From contig NZ_JAHYCA010000009.1 in NCBI RefSeq assembly GCF_019430905.1, positions 47,462-111,461 of the forward strand: DNA of 64,000 nt. Reading direction: 5' to 3'. Each line of letters starts with the position of its first letter. The stretch's first letter is position 1. Made by a program: the position numbers and the translations under genes. Source of the DNA: Billgrantia antri. GTDB taxonomy: Bacteria > Pseudomonadota > Gammaproteobacteria > Pseudomonadales > Halomonadaceae. This document shows positions 55,727-63,933 of this stretch, one piece after another. The notes beneath the pieces were generated by a model, which saw only the letters and a program-made list of their open reading frames with translations, made no database searches and had not been told where the DNA came from.

Positions 55727-56577
55727 TGAACGCGCCGCGCCCGCAGGCCTGGCACGAGGCGCTGCACCGGCTGCAGAGCGAGGGGCTGCCCCATGCGCTG
55801 GCCACCGTGGTGACCAGCGCGGGCTCCACTCCACGCGAGCCCGGTGCGCGCATGGTGATCACCGAGGATGCCGTCTGCGACACCCTTGGCGGCGGCACCT
55901 TCGAATTCCAGGTGATCGATGCGGCCCGGGAAAAGCTTGCGCGCGGCGAGAGCGGCATGAGCCTCGAGGCCTTCGCCCTGGGCGGGCGCAGCGGCCAGTG
56001 CTGCGGCGGCTTCGTCAACGTGCTGCTGGAGGTGTTCCCCGGCAGCGCGGCGACGCTGGCCATCTTCGGCGCCGGCCATGTCGGCAACGAACTGGTGCGC
56101 CTGGCCGCCCCACTGCCCTGGCGGGTGCTGTGGCACGACAGCCGCGACGGCGCCTTTCCCGCCTGGGCTGAGGACCAGCCACGCCTGGCCTGCCGCCACG
56201 CCCCCGATCCGCAGGCCGCGGTGGCGGCCCTGCCTGCCGGCAGCCACGCGCTGGTGCTGACCCACGACCACGCCGAGGACCGCCAGCTCGTCGACGCCCT
56301 GCTCAAGCGCGGCGACATGGCCTCGATCGGCCTGATCGGCTCGAAAAGCAAGTGGGCCAGCTTCCGTTCGCGGCTCACCGATGCCGGCCACGACGCGGCG
56401 GCACTGGCTACGGTGCGCTGCCCCATCGGCACGGCTTGCGGCGGCACCGGTGGCGACAAGACGCCCTATGCCATCGCGCTGGCCGCCATGGCCGAGCTGC
56501 TGCCACTGGTGGGCACTGCCGAGCGTGCCGACCAGCGCGGGTTAGATCCGGCCAAGCTGCGCACCATGTTTGGCTAA
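55726..56577 (+). CDS. xdhC: xanthine dehydrogenase accessory protein
   Basis: A 283-residue XdhC, ATG 55726 sharing bases with the xdhB stop (TGATG). The N-terminal block ATVVTSAGSTPREPGARMVI and the Rossmann motif LAIFGAGHVGNELVRLA are typical; a further GLIGSKSKWASFRSRL block follows. XdhC inserts sulphurated molybdenum cofactor into XdhB. Confidence 0.93.
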   Translation: MNAPRPQAWHEALHRLQSEGLPHALATVVTSAGSTPREPGARMVITEDAVCDTLGGGTFEFQVIDAAREKLARGESGMSLEAFALGGRSGQCCGGFVNVLLEVFPGSAATLAIFGAGHVGNELVRLAAPLPWRVLWHDSRDGAFPAWAEDQPRLACRHAPDPQAAVAALPAGSHALVLTHDHAEDRQLVDALLKRGDMASIGLIGSKSKWASFRSRLTDAGHDAAALATVRCPIGTACGGTGGDKTPYAIALAAMAELLPLVGTAERADQRGLDPAKLRTMFG

Positions 56578-56683
56578 CCAAATACCGAAGGCGAGCCCCA
56601 CTGATTCGCCTGAGGAGCGCCGATGGCAGGCTTGCCGCCGGAACAGCTCCGACAACCGCTGACACGAAAGAGCTCCTGACATC

Positions 56684-58006
56684 ATGACGAACAACGAATC
56701 GCGCTTGATACGCGCCGAACTGCTTAGCTTCGATGCCGACCCCGGCGAGGGCGACAAACCCGCCGAGGGCAGCGTGCGTCACTATGCCGACGGCGCGCTG
56801 TGGCTGGAGAACGGCCGCATCAAGGCCATCGACGACTACGCGGCGTTGGCGCCACGCCTGCCCGAAGGCATCGAGGTGGTCGATCATCGCGGCAAGCTGG
56901 TGATGCCCGGCTTCATCGACAGCCACGTGCACTACGTGCAGCTGGAGATCATGGCCTCCTACGGTCGCCAGTTGCTCGACTGGCTGAACGAGTACACCTT
57001 CCCCGAGGAGTGCAGCTTCGCCCAGCGCGAGCGTGCCGACATCATCTCGAACGCCTTTCTCGACGAGATCCTACGGGTCGGCACCACCACCGCCCAGGTG
57101 TTCTGCTCGAGCCATCCCACCTCGGTAGAGGCTTTCTTCGGCGCCTGCCGCGAGCGCGACCTGCGCATGCTGGCCGGCAAGGTGCTGATGGATCGCAACG
57201 CCCCCGAGGCGCTTTGCGACGATACCCACGGCGGCATTCGCGACACCGAACGCCTGATCGGCGATTGGCACGGTACCGCGCGACTCGGCTATAGCCTGAC
57301 CCCGCGCTTCGCCCCGACCTCCACCCGCGAGCAGCTCGACGCCACCGGCGGCCTGCTGCGCAACGACCCGAGCCTGTGGCTGCAGACCCACCTCTCCGAG
57401 AACCCCGGCGAACTCGACTGGGTGGCCGAGCTGTTCCCCGAGAGCCGTGACTATCTCGAGGTCTACGAGCAGTCCGGGCTGGTCGGCCCGCGCAGCACCT
57501 TCGCCCACGGCATCCACCTCGACCAGGAGATGCGTTGCAGGCTCGCCGAGCGCGGCGCCAACATCGCCTTCTGCCCCAGCTCCAATATGTTCCTCGGTAG
57601 CGGCCTGTTTGACCGCCTGGCGGCTCGCGAAGTCGGCCTCAACATCACCTACGCCAGCGACATCGGCGGCGGCACCGACCTCTCCGGCCTCGCCACGCTC
57701 AAAGCTGGCTACCAGGTAGGCCAACTGCGCGGCCAGCCGCTCACCGCCTGGCAGGGCCTCTACGGCCTCACCTTGGGCAACGCCAAGGCGCTCTCGCTGG
57801 ACGACAAAATCGGCCGCCTCGCGACCGGCATGGAGGCCGACTTCGTCGTCATCGACCCCGACGGCACACCGCTGCTGGCACGTCGCCACGCCCGCTGCAA
57901 AACCCTCGGCGAGCGCCTCTTCGCGCTGATGATGCTCGGCGACGACCGCAGCATACTGGAGACCTGGGCCGGCGGACGCTGCCAGCACCAGCGCGACCAA
58001 GCCTGA
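56684..58006 (+). CDS. guaD: guanine deaminase
   Basis: A 440-residue amidohydrolase. Metal ligands lie in GFIDSHVHYVQLE and in LQTHLSENPGELDWV; TFAHGIHLDQEM and YASDIGGGTDLSGL follow. PEECSFAQRERA is typical of GuaD. It deaminates guanine to xanthine, feeding XdhAB. It is 106 bases after xdhC, in the same direction, with no hairpin between. Confidence 0.94.
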   Translation: MTNNESRLIRAELLSFDADPGEGDKPAEGSVRHYADGALWLENGRIKAIDDYAALAPRLPEGIEVVDHRGKLVMPGFIDSHVHYVQLEIMASYGRQLLDWLNEYTFPEECSFAQRERADIISNAFLDEILRVGTTTAQVFCSSHPTSVEAFFGACRERDLRMLAGKVLMDRNAPEALCDDTHGGIRDTERLIGDWHGTARLGYSLTPRFAPTSTREQLDATGGLLRNDPSLWLQTHLSENPGELDWVAELFPESRDYLEVYEQSGLVGPRSTFAHGIHLDQEMRCRLAERGANIAFCPSSNMFLGSGLFDRLAAREVGLNITYASDIGGGTDLSGLATLKAGYQVGQLRGQPLTAWQGLYGLTLGNAKALSLDDKIGRLATGMEADFVVIDPDGTPLLARRHARCKTLGERLFALMMLGDDRSILETWAGGRCQHQRDQA

Positions 58007-58013
58007 AACAAAA

Positions 58014-58054
58014 ATGGCGAGTGGCTCTCAGAATTCCTGAGAACCACTCGCCAT
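58014..58054. terminator. large hairpin at the core/cassette boundary
   Basis: Arms ATGGCGAGTGGCTCTCAG (58014-58031) and CTGAGAACCACTCGCCAT (58037-58054) pair with one mismatch over 18 bp, loop AATTC. On the minus strand the stem is followed by TTTTGTTTC, so it mainly stops minus-strand transcription from the cassette genes, and may also stop guaD transcription. Confidence 0.75.
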
Positions 58055-58152
58055 GGGTGAAATACTCATTCTTCTGCGCACCCTTCCAAAACGGCTCCGC
58101 TGTCGAATCGAGCGACCAGCGAATCAACAGCAGAAGCGGTTAACGCGTCGGA

Positions 58153-58527
58153 TTAGCCGCGGGGCAAGGCATCACGTTTTCTAGCAGTCCGTTTACGAAA
58201 GGGCTTCACCGAGACCAGCTCGAGCCGTCGACTGTTTGGCAGCCCGTTTTCGTACAGGATCGGGACGTGGCTGGCGATCCTGGGATGGACGAGATGCTGA
58301 TATTCATCAACTAGTTCCAGCCGTTCCAGTTCGGACGCGAGCTTGCTGCTGTCGCGGAGCACGACGGGCCGCTCGCCGTCCGGTTCCAAGCCACAAGCCG
58401 CCCAAGTCGCGTGCCACTTACTCTGTGTCGCCTGACGCCAAGTTTTTGAGCGGCTGAAGCGAAGCGTAAGCCGTACCAGAGGCGATAACGGCGACAACAG
58501 CGCCTTGTAATATGAACGCGCCACCAT
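58153..58527 (-). CDS. hypothetical protein
   Basis: A 124-residue basic protein of no recognised family, beginning MVARSYYKALLSPLSPLVRLTLRFSRSKTW with a Lys/Arg-rich tail (KPFRKRTARKRDALPRG). Its ATG comes immediately after the stop of the upstream HHH gene (TAG-ATG), so the two should be translated together. Its base composition is intermediate between the core and the AT-rich cassettes. Confidence 0.55.
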   Translation of the reverse strand: MVARSYYKALLSPLSPLVRLTLRFSRSKTWRQATQSKWHATWAACGLEPDGERPVVLRDSSKLASELERLELVDEYQHLVHPRIASHVPILYENGLPNSRRLELVSVKPFRKRTARKRDALPRG

Positions 58528-58764
58528 CTACAACCCTAGCCTTGCCCTCTCTATTGCGGACTTGACCGCCGATAAAGCCTGAGGGCTATTCTTCCAGCAG
58601 GTAGTGCTGAGCATAGACGCCACTCTTTCAGCTATTTCCGTTGGCTCACAGCTTGCCAACGCCTCAAAAGAATCAATACCAATATCCTCAAAGCGTTTAA
58701 TTACTGTAGACCCAACGCCTTTTACTTCAAGCAAAGCTGCTTTTTCTTGTACGTTAAATACCAT
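58528..58764 (-). CDS. small helix-hairpin-helix protein
   Basis: A 78-residue protein. LLEVKGVGSTVIKRFEDIGIDSFEALA (about residues 11-37) is a helix-hairpin-helix DNA-binding pattern with the GVG turn, followed by a helical segment ERVASMLSTT and SPQALSAVKSAIERA. It resembles small HHH proteins of unknown role. It is coupled to the gene at 58153. It begins about 30 bases after an attC-like spacer, so it may be the first gene of a cassette. Confidence 0.65.
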   Translation of the reverse strand: MVFNVQEKAALLEVKGVGSTVIKRFEDIGIDSFEALASCEPTEIAERVASMLSTTCWKNSPQALSAVKSAIERARLGL

Positions 58765-58784
58765 ATTTACATTCCTTGCACTAC

Positions 58785-58870
58785 ATAACGCCGAGATTAT
58801 GGACAGCCTGCCCTATTCTTTTTTGCACAACAATGGAAATGAAGTGACCGCACATAAAATTGCTTATAGT
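58785..58870 (-). repeat. weak attC-like intergenic region
   Basis: The spacer between the HHH gene and the membrane-protein gene has CGTTATG on the minus strand at the gene-proximal end and an 11-base stretch GAAATGAAGTG (58836-58846) also found at 59220-59230 in the next spacer. A clean stem and GTTRRRY site are not seen. It could be a degenerate cassette recombination site. Confidence 0.25.
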
Positions 58871-58892
58871 AGGTTACCACTGCATCGACTGG

Positions 58893-59195
58893 TCAAACGC
58901 CGGACGCCCCTATTGCTGCGACGCCCAAGTATAATCCTAAAAAACCCAAAAGCCTTGCCCACCAAAGCACCAACCTTTTACAGGCCAAGTTTACGAGAAG
59001 CAAAAGCGAACTTATCATTCCAACAATTATGAAAATACTCACCCAAAAAGCTAAAAGCTCGCCACCGTAAAACGGCTCCTGATAGCCATCTGAAAAAAAA
59101 GACCAGAAATTTATATTGAGAAACTGAACCACAACTCCACCCAACCCTAAAAATAAGCCCGTCACTTCAATTTTTTGCCACATGGTTATTTTCAT
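58893..59195 (-). CDS. small membrane protein, cassette-type gene
   Basis: A 100-residue protein with three spans: VTGLFLGLGGVVVQFLN, LLAFWVSIFIIVGMISSLLLLVNLA and WWARLLGFLGLYLGVAAIG. No family recognised. Start ATG 59195 lacks a ribosome site and follows the spacer hairpin closely, as is common for integron cassettes. Small membrane proteins are frequent in such arrays. Confidence 0.55.
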   Translation of the reverse strand: MKITMWQKIEVTGLFLGLGGVVVQFLNINFWSFFSDGYQEPFYGGELLAFWVSIFIIVGMISSLLLLVNLACKRLVLWWARLLGFLGLYLGVAAIGASGV

Positions 59196-59206
59196 TTAAA
59201 GTTGCC

Positions 59207-59247
59207 GCCATTAGCGTCAGAAATGAAGTGCCAGCGACGCTTATGGC
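59207..59247 (-). repeat. inverted repeat, possible degenerate attC
   Basis: GCCATTAGCGTC (59207-59218) and GACGCTTATGGC (59236-59247) are inverted arms with one mismatch and a 17-base spacer holding GAAATGAAGTG. The stop codon of the phosphatase gene is inside the right arm. It has the size and position of a cassette recombination site but lacks clear GTT core sites, so it may instead be a terminator. Confidence 0.4.
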
Positions 59248-59837
59248 TTCCGGTGAATATATTGGTTAGAGGACATGGCACGATTAAGAAAGCCTACTGT
59301 ATTTATTTTCCCTACAGAAACGAGGCTTAGACCACAGTTGTCGTGAGGAAATCGTGTTTTTACTGGCAAAGCCAAAAAAATGTTTAGCAACTCGCGAATC
59401 ATGTGCCCGTGAGTCACTACGAGAATCTTAGATACAGGTTGAGCGAATATTAACTCTTTCGCTTCCAAGGCACGCCTCAGAAATGCACCGGCCTGTTCAT
59501 TCTCCTTTGGGTGAAGATGACCGGAACTGTGTGGCATATAAATGGGATCTTCGTAGGAGATTGCGTTGTCAAGAACCAGTTGACCTTCCGCTAGACAGGG
59601 ATGGGCCACAACGGGGAGCGACGCGGCTTGCGCGAAAGGCTCAACCGTGTCCAAAGCCCTAGCATAGGGAGAGCAAAGAATAGCCTCTATCTCCAATTCC
59701 ATTAGGCCGTCGACAATCGCTTGGGCTTGCCTATGACCGTACTCTGTCAAAGCATCCTCACTCCCCGAAGCAAGTGAGCCAGCCCGGTTTGATTCTGTTT
59801 CAGCATGTCTCAACAGAAATATGTCCATATGTCTCAT
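59241..59837 (-). CDS. histidine phosphatase family protein
   Basis: A 198-residue protein with the catalytic FLLRHAETESNRAG (phospho-acceptor His in RHAE), SPYARALDTVEPF with the second Arg, an E-containing middle and VTHGHMIRELLN with the second His. These match the phosphoglycerate mutase-like phosphatase superfamily; substrate unknown. It begins three bases after an attC-like site; ATG 59828 is an alternative start. AT-rich compared with the core genes. Confidence 0.85.
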   Translation of the reverse strand: MRHMDIFLLRHAETESNRAGSLASGSEDALTEYGHRQAQAIVDGLMELEIEAILCSPYARALDTVEPFAQAASLPVVAHPCLAEGQLVLDNAISYEDPIYMPHSSGHLHPKENEQAGAFLRRALEAKELIFAQPVSKILVVTHGHMIRELLNIFLALPVKTRFPHDNCGLSLVSVGKINTVGFLNRAMSSNQYIHRKP

Positions 59838-59838
59838 G

Positions 59839-59910
59839 CTCTAACGCCGCGCTCTGCGGCAAATTTGGAGCGCAGCAGAAAATTTGTCCGACAGCAGCGC
59901 CTTGTTAGCA
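59839..59910 (-). repeat. attC-like cassette recombination site (72 bp)
   Basis: Read on the minus strand it begins TGCTAACAAGGCGC and ends GGCGGCGTTAGAGC-like, with CTAAC/GTTAG outer arms, then GCGCT/AGCGC and AAATTT inner pairs, giving a folded hairpin as in attC sites. It lies between the stop of the RT gene and the start of the phosphatase gene. It is similar in length and in most conserved blocks to the site at 61593-61664. Confidence 0.75.
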
Positions 59911-59919
59911 TTTGGCGTA

Positions 59920-61569
59920 TCAGAAATCATCAAAATCATCATCTTCATCTGAAGAGTCGAAGTATTCTTCATCCATATCATCAAAATCGAAATGGTCTTC
60001 AATTCTATCATTTCTGTCAAAGAAGGCCTCTAAATCTATTCCTTCTTGCTCCCCTTCTTTGAATTCAAAAATAGGATGACACTTTAATGATTCATCGTAG
60101 AAAGACACATTCTCTTTCAGTAACTCACCAAAGAATTCGTCATTCACAATATAGTCATGATTTGCATTTTTTAGCCACCCTCTACGGCCTGCTTCATAGG
60201 AGAGCAGCCAGTCCGAACTATACAAGGCATCTTTATTTGAAAATTGCTTTAAATAGTCAACTCTTAAGTTAGTTTTTATGACCCCTGAGTGAAAAAGATC
60301 CAAAGATATGAGAGCACAAACTGAGCTGCTCATCCCCTCAATTTCTCTTACCACATCTCTTTTAAGGTTTAGACCAAGCTCTTTGCATATCCAAAGCAGC
60401 CAAGAGACCTCACTATGGTGATCTGAGATCGCGTGAACTTTGATTAGGTTGTTACAGAATCTTTCTATTGCCTTTAGATTTAACTTATAGCCGTGGTAGT
60501 GGTATGTAGAAAGAATATTTGCGATTACTTGCAGTGTATTGGGAAAGCTATACCCACATTTTAATAGATATGCTTCAAATACATCCCAGTTAGATATTTT
60601 TATGATATGGGAAGAGATCTGTTTTAGGCCATACTTTATTAAACTCTCATCTGAAAACCTACTTTCCAAAGAAAATAGAGCTTCGAAATAATTATGGACA
60701 TCATCTCTTTGGGCTCGCTTTTCTGATGATATTGAAAGTTTTTTTAGGCTGTATTTCCATGACTCTTCAACCAACCCTTTAACTTCCATTATTCTTGTTT
60801 TAGAAGGGTTTATCTGAAGCTCAAAATTACTAATTGCCTTCGTTAGCTCTGCCAAGGCGATTTCGGCTTCTTTTCTTGTGTCAAAGAACAGGTAAAAGTC
60901 ATCCACATACCTGAATCCACTAGGCCAACCGCCAAGAGCCTCCTTAATTTGGAGGTCAATAGCGACACCAATTATTTCTGCAATAATATGAGATGTATCT
61001 GGTCCTATTGGCAACCCTACTGTCTGTCAATCCTGTACCCCCATAGATCGACTATCTAGGATATTCCCAAAGTAAGTATCGTTTTTAGCCTTATTTTTCT
61101 TTGCTGCCGCTTTAGAATGCAGAGCCCATGGAATTGTATGCGTGTATACGCTTGGGAAAAAACCACTAATATCGGTTATTAGAACGTAGCGATATCCTGT
61201 AGATCTTGTAACTTTAGCCTCATAGAGTTCACTAAATTTACTTATTTTAATTGCTCGAATCTCTGGCTCAATTTGTGGGTGACTAAGAGAGATTTTACTC
61301 TTTTTATAGTGTTTTTGTATTTGAGGCCAAAATTTGTCAATTTCTTTAGACAACAGAAAGAAGCTTACTGGGTTAACTATACTCGTTACCCTACGATAAT
61401 ATGATGACCTAGCAACAGAGAATTTTTCAGCCCTCGTACTGGGCGCCTTCTTTGACTCCCATGCACCCATATATTTTTTGTATTTGAAGGCATAAGATTT
61501 AGAAGTAAACCCAGGAGGAAATTGAACAGGTAAAAACCCCTTCTCCAATAGTTCTTTTAGTTTATCCAT
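59920..61569 (-). pseudogene. reverse transcriptase, interrupted by an in-frame TGA
   Basis: A 549-codon frame starting at ATG 61569 (AGGA five bases upstream) and ending at 59920, broken only by TGA at 61029-61027 (codon 181). Before it: GYRYVLITDISGFFPSVYTH with the motif A aspartate, and IPWALH. After it: QTVGLPIGPDTSHIIAEI (motif B) and RYVDDFYLFF (catalytic YVDD). Motif order and sequence recall Abi/DRT defence-associated RTs. Both halves share one frame, so a single base change restores it. The tail is very acidic (SSDEDDDFDDF). Either a pseudogene, a sequencing error, or readthrough. Confidence 0.82.
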
Positions 61570-61592
61570 ATAGTCCTATTTTCTTCTAGGAA

Positions 61593-61664
61593 TGCTAACG
61601 CCCGCATTTGCGGCTGGTTTGGTGCGCAGCGGAAAGCCAGTCCGACAACATGCGCTTGTTAGGC
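61593..61664 (-). repeat. attC-like cassette recombination site (72 bp)
   Basis: On the minus strand it opens with GCCTAAC (a perfect RYYYAAC) and closes with GTTAGC, with pairing arms ATGC/GCAT, GGCTGG/CCAG between. It sits between the stop of the nuclease-like gene (61690) and the RT start (61569). Several conserved blocks, including TTTGG and GCGCAGC, TCCGACA and TTGTTAG, match the site at 59839-59910. Confidence 0.82.
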
Positions 61665-61689
61665 GAATATCTACCGTGTACAGGCAACG

Positions 61690-63852
61690 CTACTTCAGGC
61701 AACATTTTTTGTACTTAACCCCGCTTCCACATGGGCACATTTCATTGCGACCTATTTTTCTTCCTTTAACCACAGTACCAATGTTTATCTTTCTCTGTGG
61801 CTTAGGGGCATCAGCTAGAATCCTGTCAAGTTCATCCGACTGTTCCCATTCATAGAGTAGCTTCAAGCCAAATTTTAGCTTCTTGGTTTCTGGATCTATG
61901 CATATACCAAACCATTCCTTAGCTTTTTGGCTATACTTTCTTCTCTCTGCATGGCGCTCCAATTTAGGCCCAGCAACCTCTAAAGGGTCTGAATTACAGT
62001 GGACTGTCAGTCCAGTGGAGCCCGCTCCTATGGCAATCGTCAAATCATGACACTCATGGTCATTCAGCGCTAATTTTGCAATGTGGTCAATGCCCGTATT
62101 TAGCTGATTCACCGTATCTTCACTAAGAAGTAACAGCATAAACCCGAGGTCGATAGTTCCTGGATCTTCCTGTTTTTCAATTTGTGTTATTAATCTGCCA
62201 ACAGTTGTATCTCTAAACTTTGTTAGAATTCCTTCGGGCGTTCTTTCTCCAGTGACTTTACAGCGCCTCACTAACATAGCCAGATCTAGATCGGCACAAA
62301 TGTCGTCACCTAGGTGCATCATCGTATACTCATCATCAACCCAAAGATTTTGTTTTAGGTGATAAGAGAGTATTGTCAGCTCATGGGTAGATAGAACCTT
62401 GTCGTTATATTCGGTTCTTCTATTTACGTAACTCAAGAAATGAAGTGGAGTCTCCAACATTTCCGACGCTACGTCCAAAAAGAACACATCCATTACAAAA
62501 GGCGGCTTAATTACTTCCGTTTTACTGAAATTTAGAAACTGCCTCGCTTGAAAGGATAAGGCTGGATAGTGATCTGAAACCACACAAAAAGGGTAAATTT
62601 CACAAAGATTTCTTGCGATCTCTAGCTCATTCCCACTATCATCAATCAGCTTATAATTTAAGTCCGTTAGCAAAGTTGCACATGAGTAGGCTTGGTCATA
62701 AGCATCTTGAACCGCTTTTTTGAAGTCATCCCTTAAGCTAAGGTCGTTACCTTTCCTAGCGGCAATAGTTAATTTCTTCGATTTCGCCTGTAAGATTATC
62801 GCTCGATTCGCATAGACTATTAAAACATCAATTTCACCAGCTATGTTTCTTTTTGAATCGACTATCTCTACATTTAGAAAGACATTCCTATCGCCAAAAA
62901 CACGTGTTAATCTCTGCGCAGAGAATGACTCAGTGAAATCACCTCTGTTTTTCATTGCAGTGCTTCGGTAAGTTTTATCTTCGTAAAACCAAAAGAACGG
63001 TGTTTCGTATAGGGCCTCAACAAGACTGTAATTTTGGAAGAGGAGATATTCAGTATCTGAAGTCTTTATTATAGGATAAGCATTCTTAGGGTTAAAATCA
63101 TCGAGAGAAGAAAAATCACTCATCCCAATAGGAGAAACAAATGATTCTATAACGTTAGTTACCACACCTAAGTCAATGCCAGACTCTGCTGAAATTTCTT
63201 CAGCTGTAAACTTGTACGCGTCCAGCGCAGTCCAGCTGTTTGGATTGTTGATATCTAGACTAGAAATAAACTCATTTATTTTCCTGTTCTGCAATTCTTG
63301 TATTGCTGTGATAGCTGATATGGCATCTTCAGATGAAAACCCCTTATTATAAATCAACCAATCACTATCTCCCTTATACTTTAGCGACGATAAATCTCGG
63401 TACTGGAAATGATAAGCAGATTCGCCGCCATAAAAAATAGCTTCTCTTAGAAAATCGCCATTTTTAAACGGGTTGAAGTTTGGATTGGATGCCTGTTCAG
63501 GATCGAATATTTCCGTCATGTTAGGCATCATTGAATGATGTATTTCTGTTAAAAGTATCTCGGTTTCATCTATATATCTTTGAATGGTTTCCGGTGTTTG
63601 CATTTCTGCATTTAAGTCAGCTTTACAAGACAGCCCTATAAGGGTTGAAATTTCCGTTCTGACTAGCCGATCCATTCCGAATTGCTCAAGAACGTCTTCC
63701 GGCGTCATCACATCGCCGTAACGTATTGTATTGTCCCTAAAACAAAAATAAGCAATGGCATGTAGATAACCGGGAGAAGCGCATAATTCCGACAAGTCTG
63801 CAAAAACTTCTGCTTCTGTTCTTATGCTTTGGTCCATATCTATTGATTCCAC
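61690..63852 (-). CDS. large protein with PD-(D/E)XK-like core and SEC-C motif
   Basis: A 720-residue protein starting at GTG 63852, preceded by GAGGGG; ATG 63837 is the alternative. A nuclease-like core is visible: TESFSAQRLTRVFG (about 307-320), AGEIDVLIVYANRAIILQAK (338-357), which fits E...D....(Q)xK as in Mrr/NERD-type nucleases. The C-terminus is a SEC-C zinc motif, RNEMCPCGSGVKYKKCC (702-718). The rest is not recognised. It lies between two attC-like sites and is AT-rich, so it is a cassette gene. A defence role is inferred, not shown. Confidence 0.75.
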   Translation of the reverse strand: MESIDMDQSIRTEAEVFADLSELCASPGYLHAIAYFCFRDNTIRYGDVMTPEDVLEQFGMDRLVRTEISTLIGLSCKADLNAEMQTPETIQRYIDETEILLTEIHHSMMPNMTEIFDPEQASNPNFNPFKNGDFLREAIFYGGESAYHFQYRDLSSLKYKGDSDWLIYNKGFSSEDAISAITAIQELQNRKINEFISSLDINNPNSWTALDAYKFTAEEISAESGIDLGVVTNVIESFVSPIGMSDFSSLDDFNPKNAYPIIKTSDTEYLLFQNYSLVEALYETPFFWFYEDKTYRSTAMKNRGDFTESFSAQRLTRVFGDRNVFLNVEIVDSKRNIAGEIDVLIVYANRAIILQAKSKKLTIAARKGNDLSLRDDFKKAVQDAYDQAYSCATLLTDLNYKLIDDSGNELEIARNLCEIYPFCVVSDHYPALSFQARQFLNFSKTEVIKPPFVMDVFFLDVASEMLETPLHFLSYVNRRTEYNDKVLSTHELTILSYHLKQNLWVDDEYTMMHLGDDICADLDLAMLVRRCKVTGERTPEGILTKFRDTTVGRLITQIEKQEDPGTIDLGFMLLLLSEDTVNQLNTGIDHIAKLALNDHECHDLTIAIGAGSTGLTVHCNSDPLEVAGPKLERHAERRKYSQKAKEWFGICIDPETKKLKFGLKLLYEWEQSDELDRILADAPKPQRKINIGTVVKGRKIGRNEMCPCGSGVKYKKCCLK

Positions 63853-63874
63853 TAGCCCCTCAGCTACCTTGCGC

Positions 63875-63933
63875 GCCTAACTGTTCAGCATTTATTCGCT
63901 GTGCGCAGCATGGCGAATAAATGCCTGTTGGAC
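63875..63933 (-). repeat. attC-like recombination site (59 bp)
   Basis: On the minus strand it opens GTCCAAC and closes GTTAGGC, both matching RYYYAAC and GTTRRRY exactly. The arms GCATTTATTCGC and GCGAATAAATGC form a perfect 12-bp stem. It is 59 bases long, the classical size, and lies 22 bases before the start of the large cassette gene. It is either the attC of a preceding cassette or the array end. Confidence 0.8.

Noticed and set aside
58014..58054. Large hairpin as an attC or inverted-repeat end of a mobile element
   Set aside because: It lacks core GTT sites and has a T-run on the minus side, fitting a terminator.
61014..61029. TGA in the RT as selenocysteine or programmed recoding
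   Set aside because: There is no SelB-type context known for this family and no obvious hairpin immediately after the TGA; a mutation or sequencing error is simpler.
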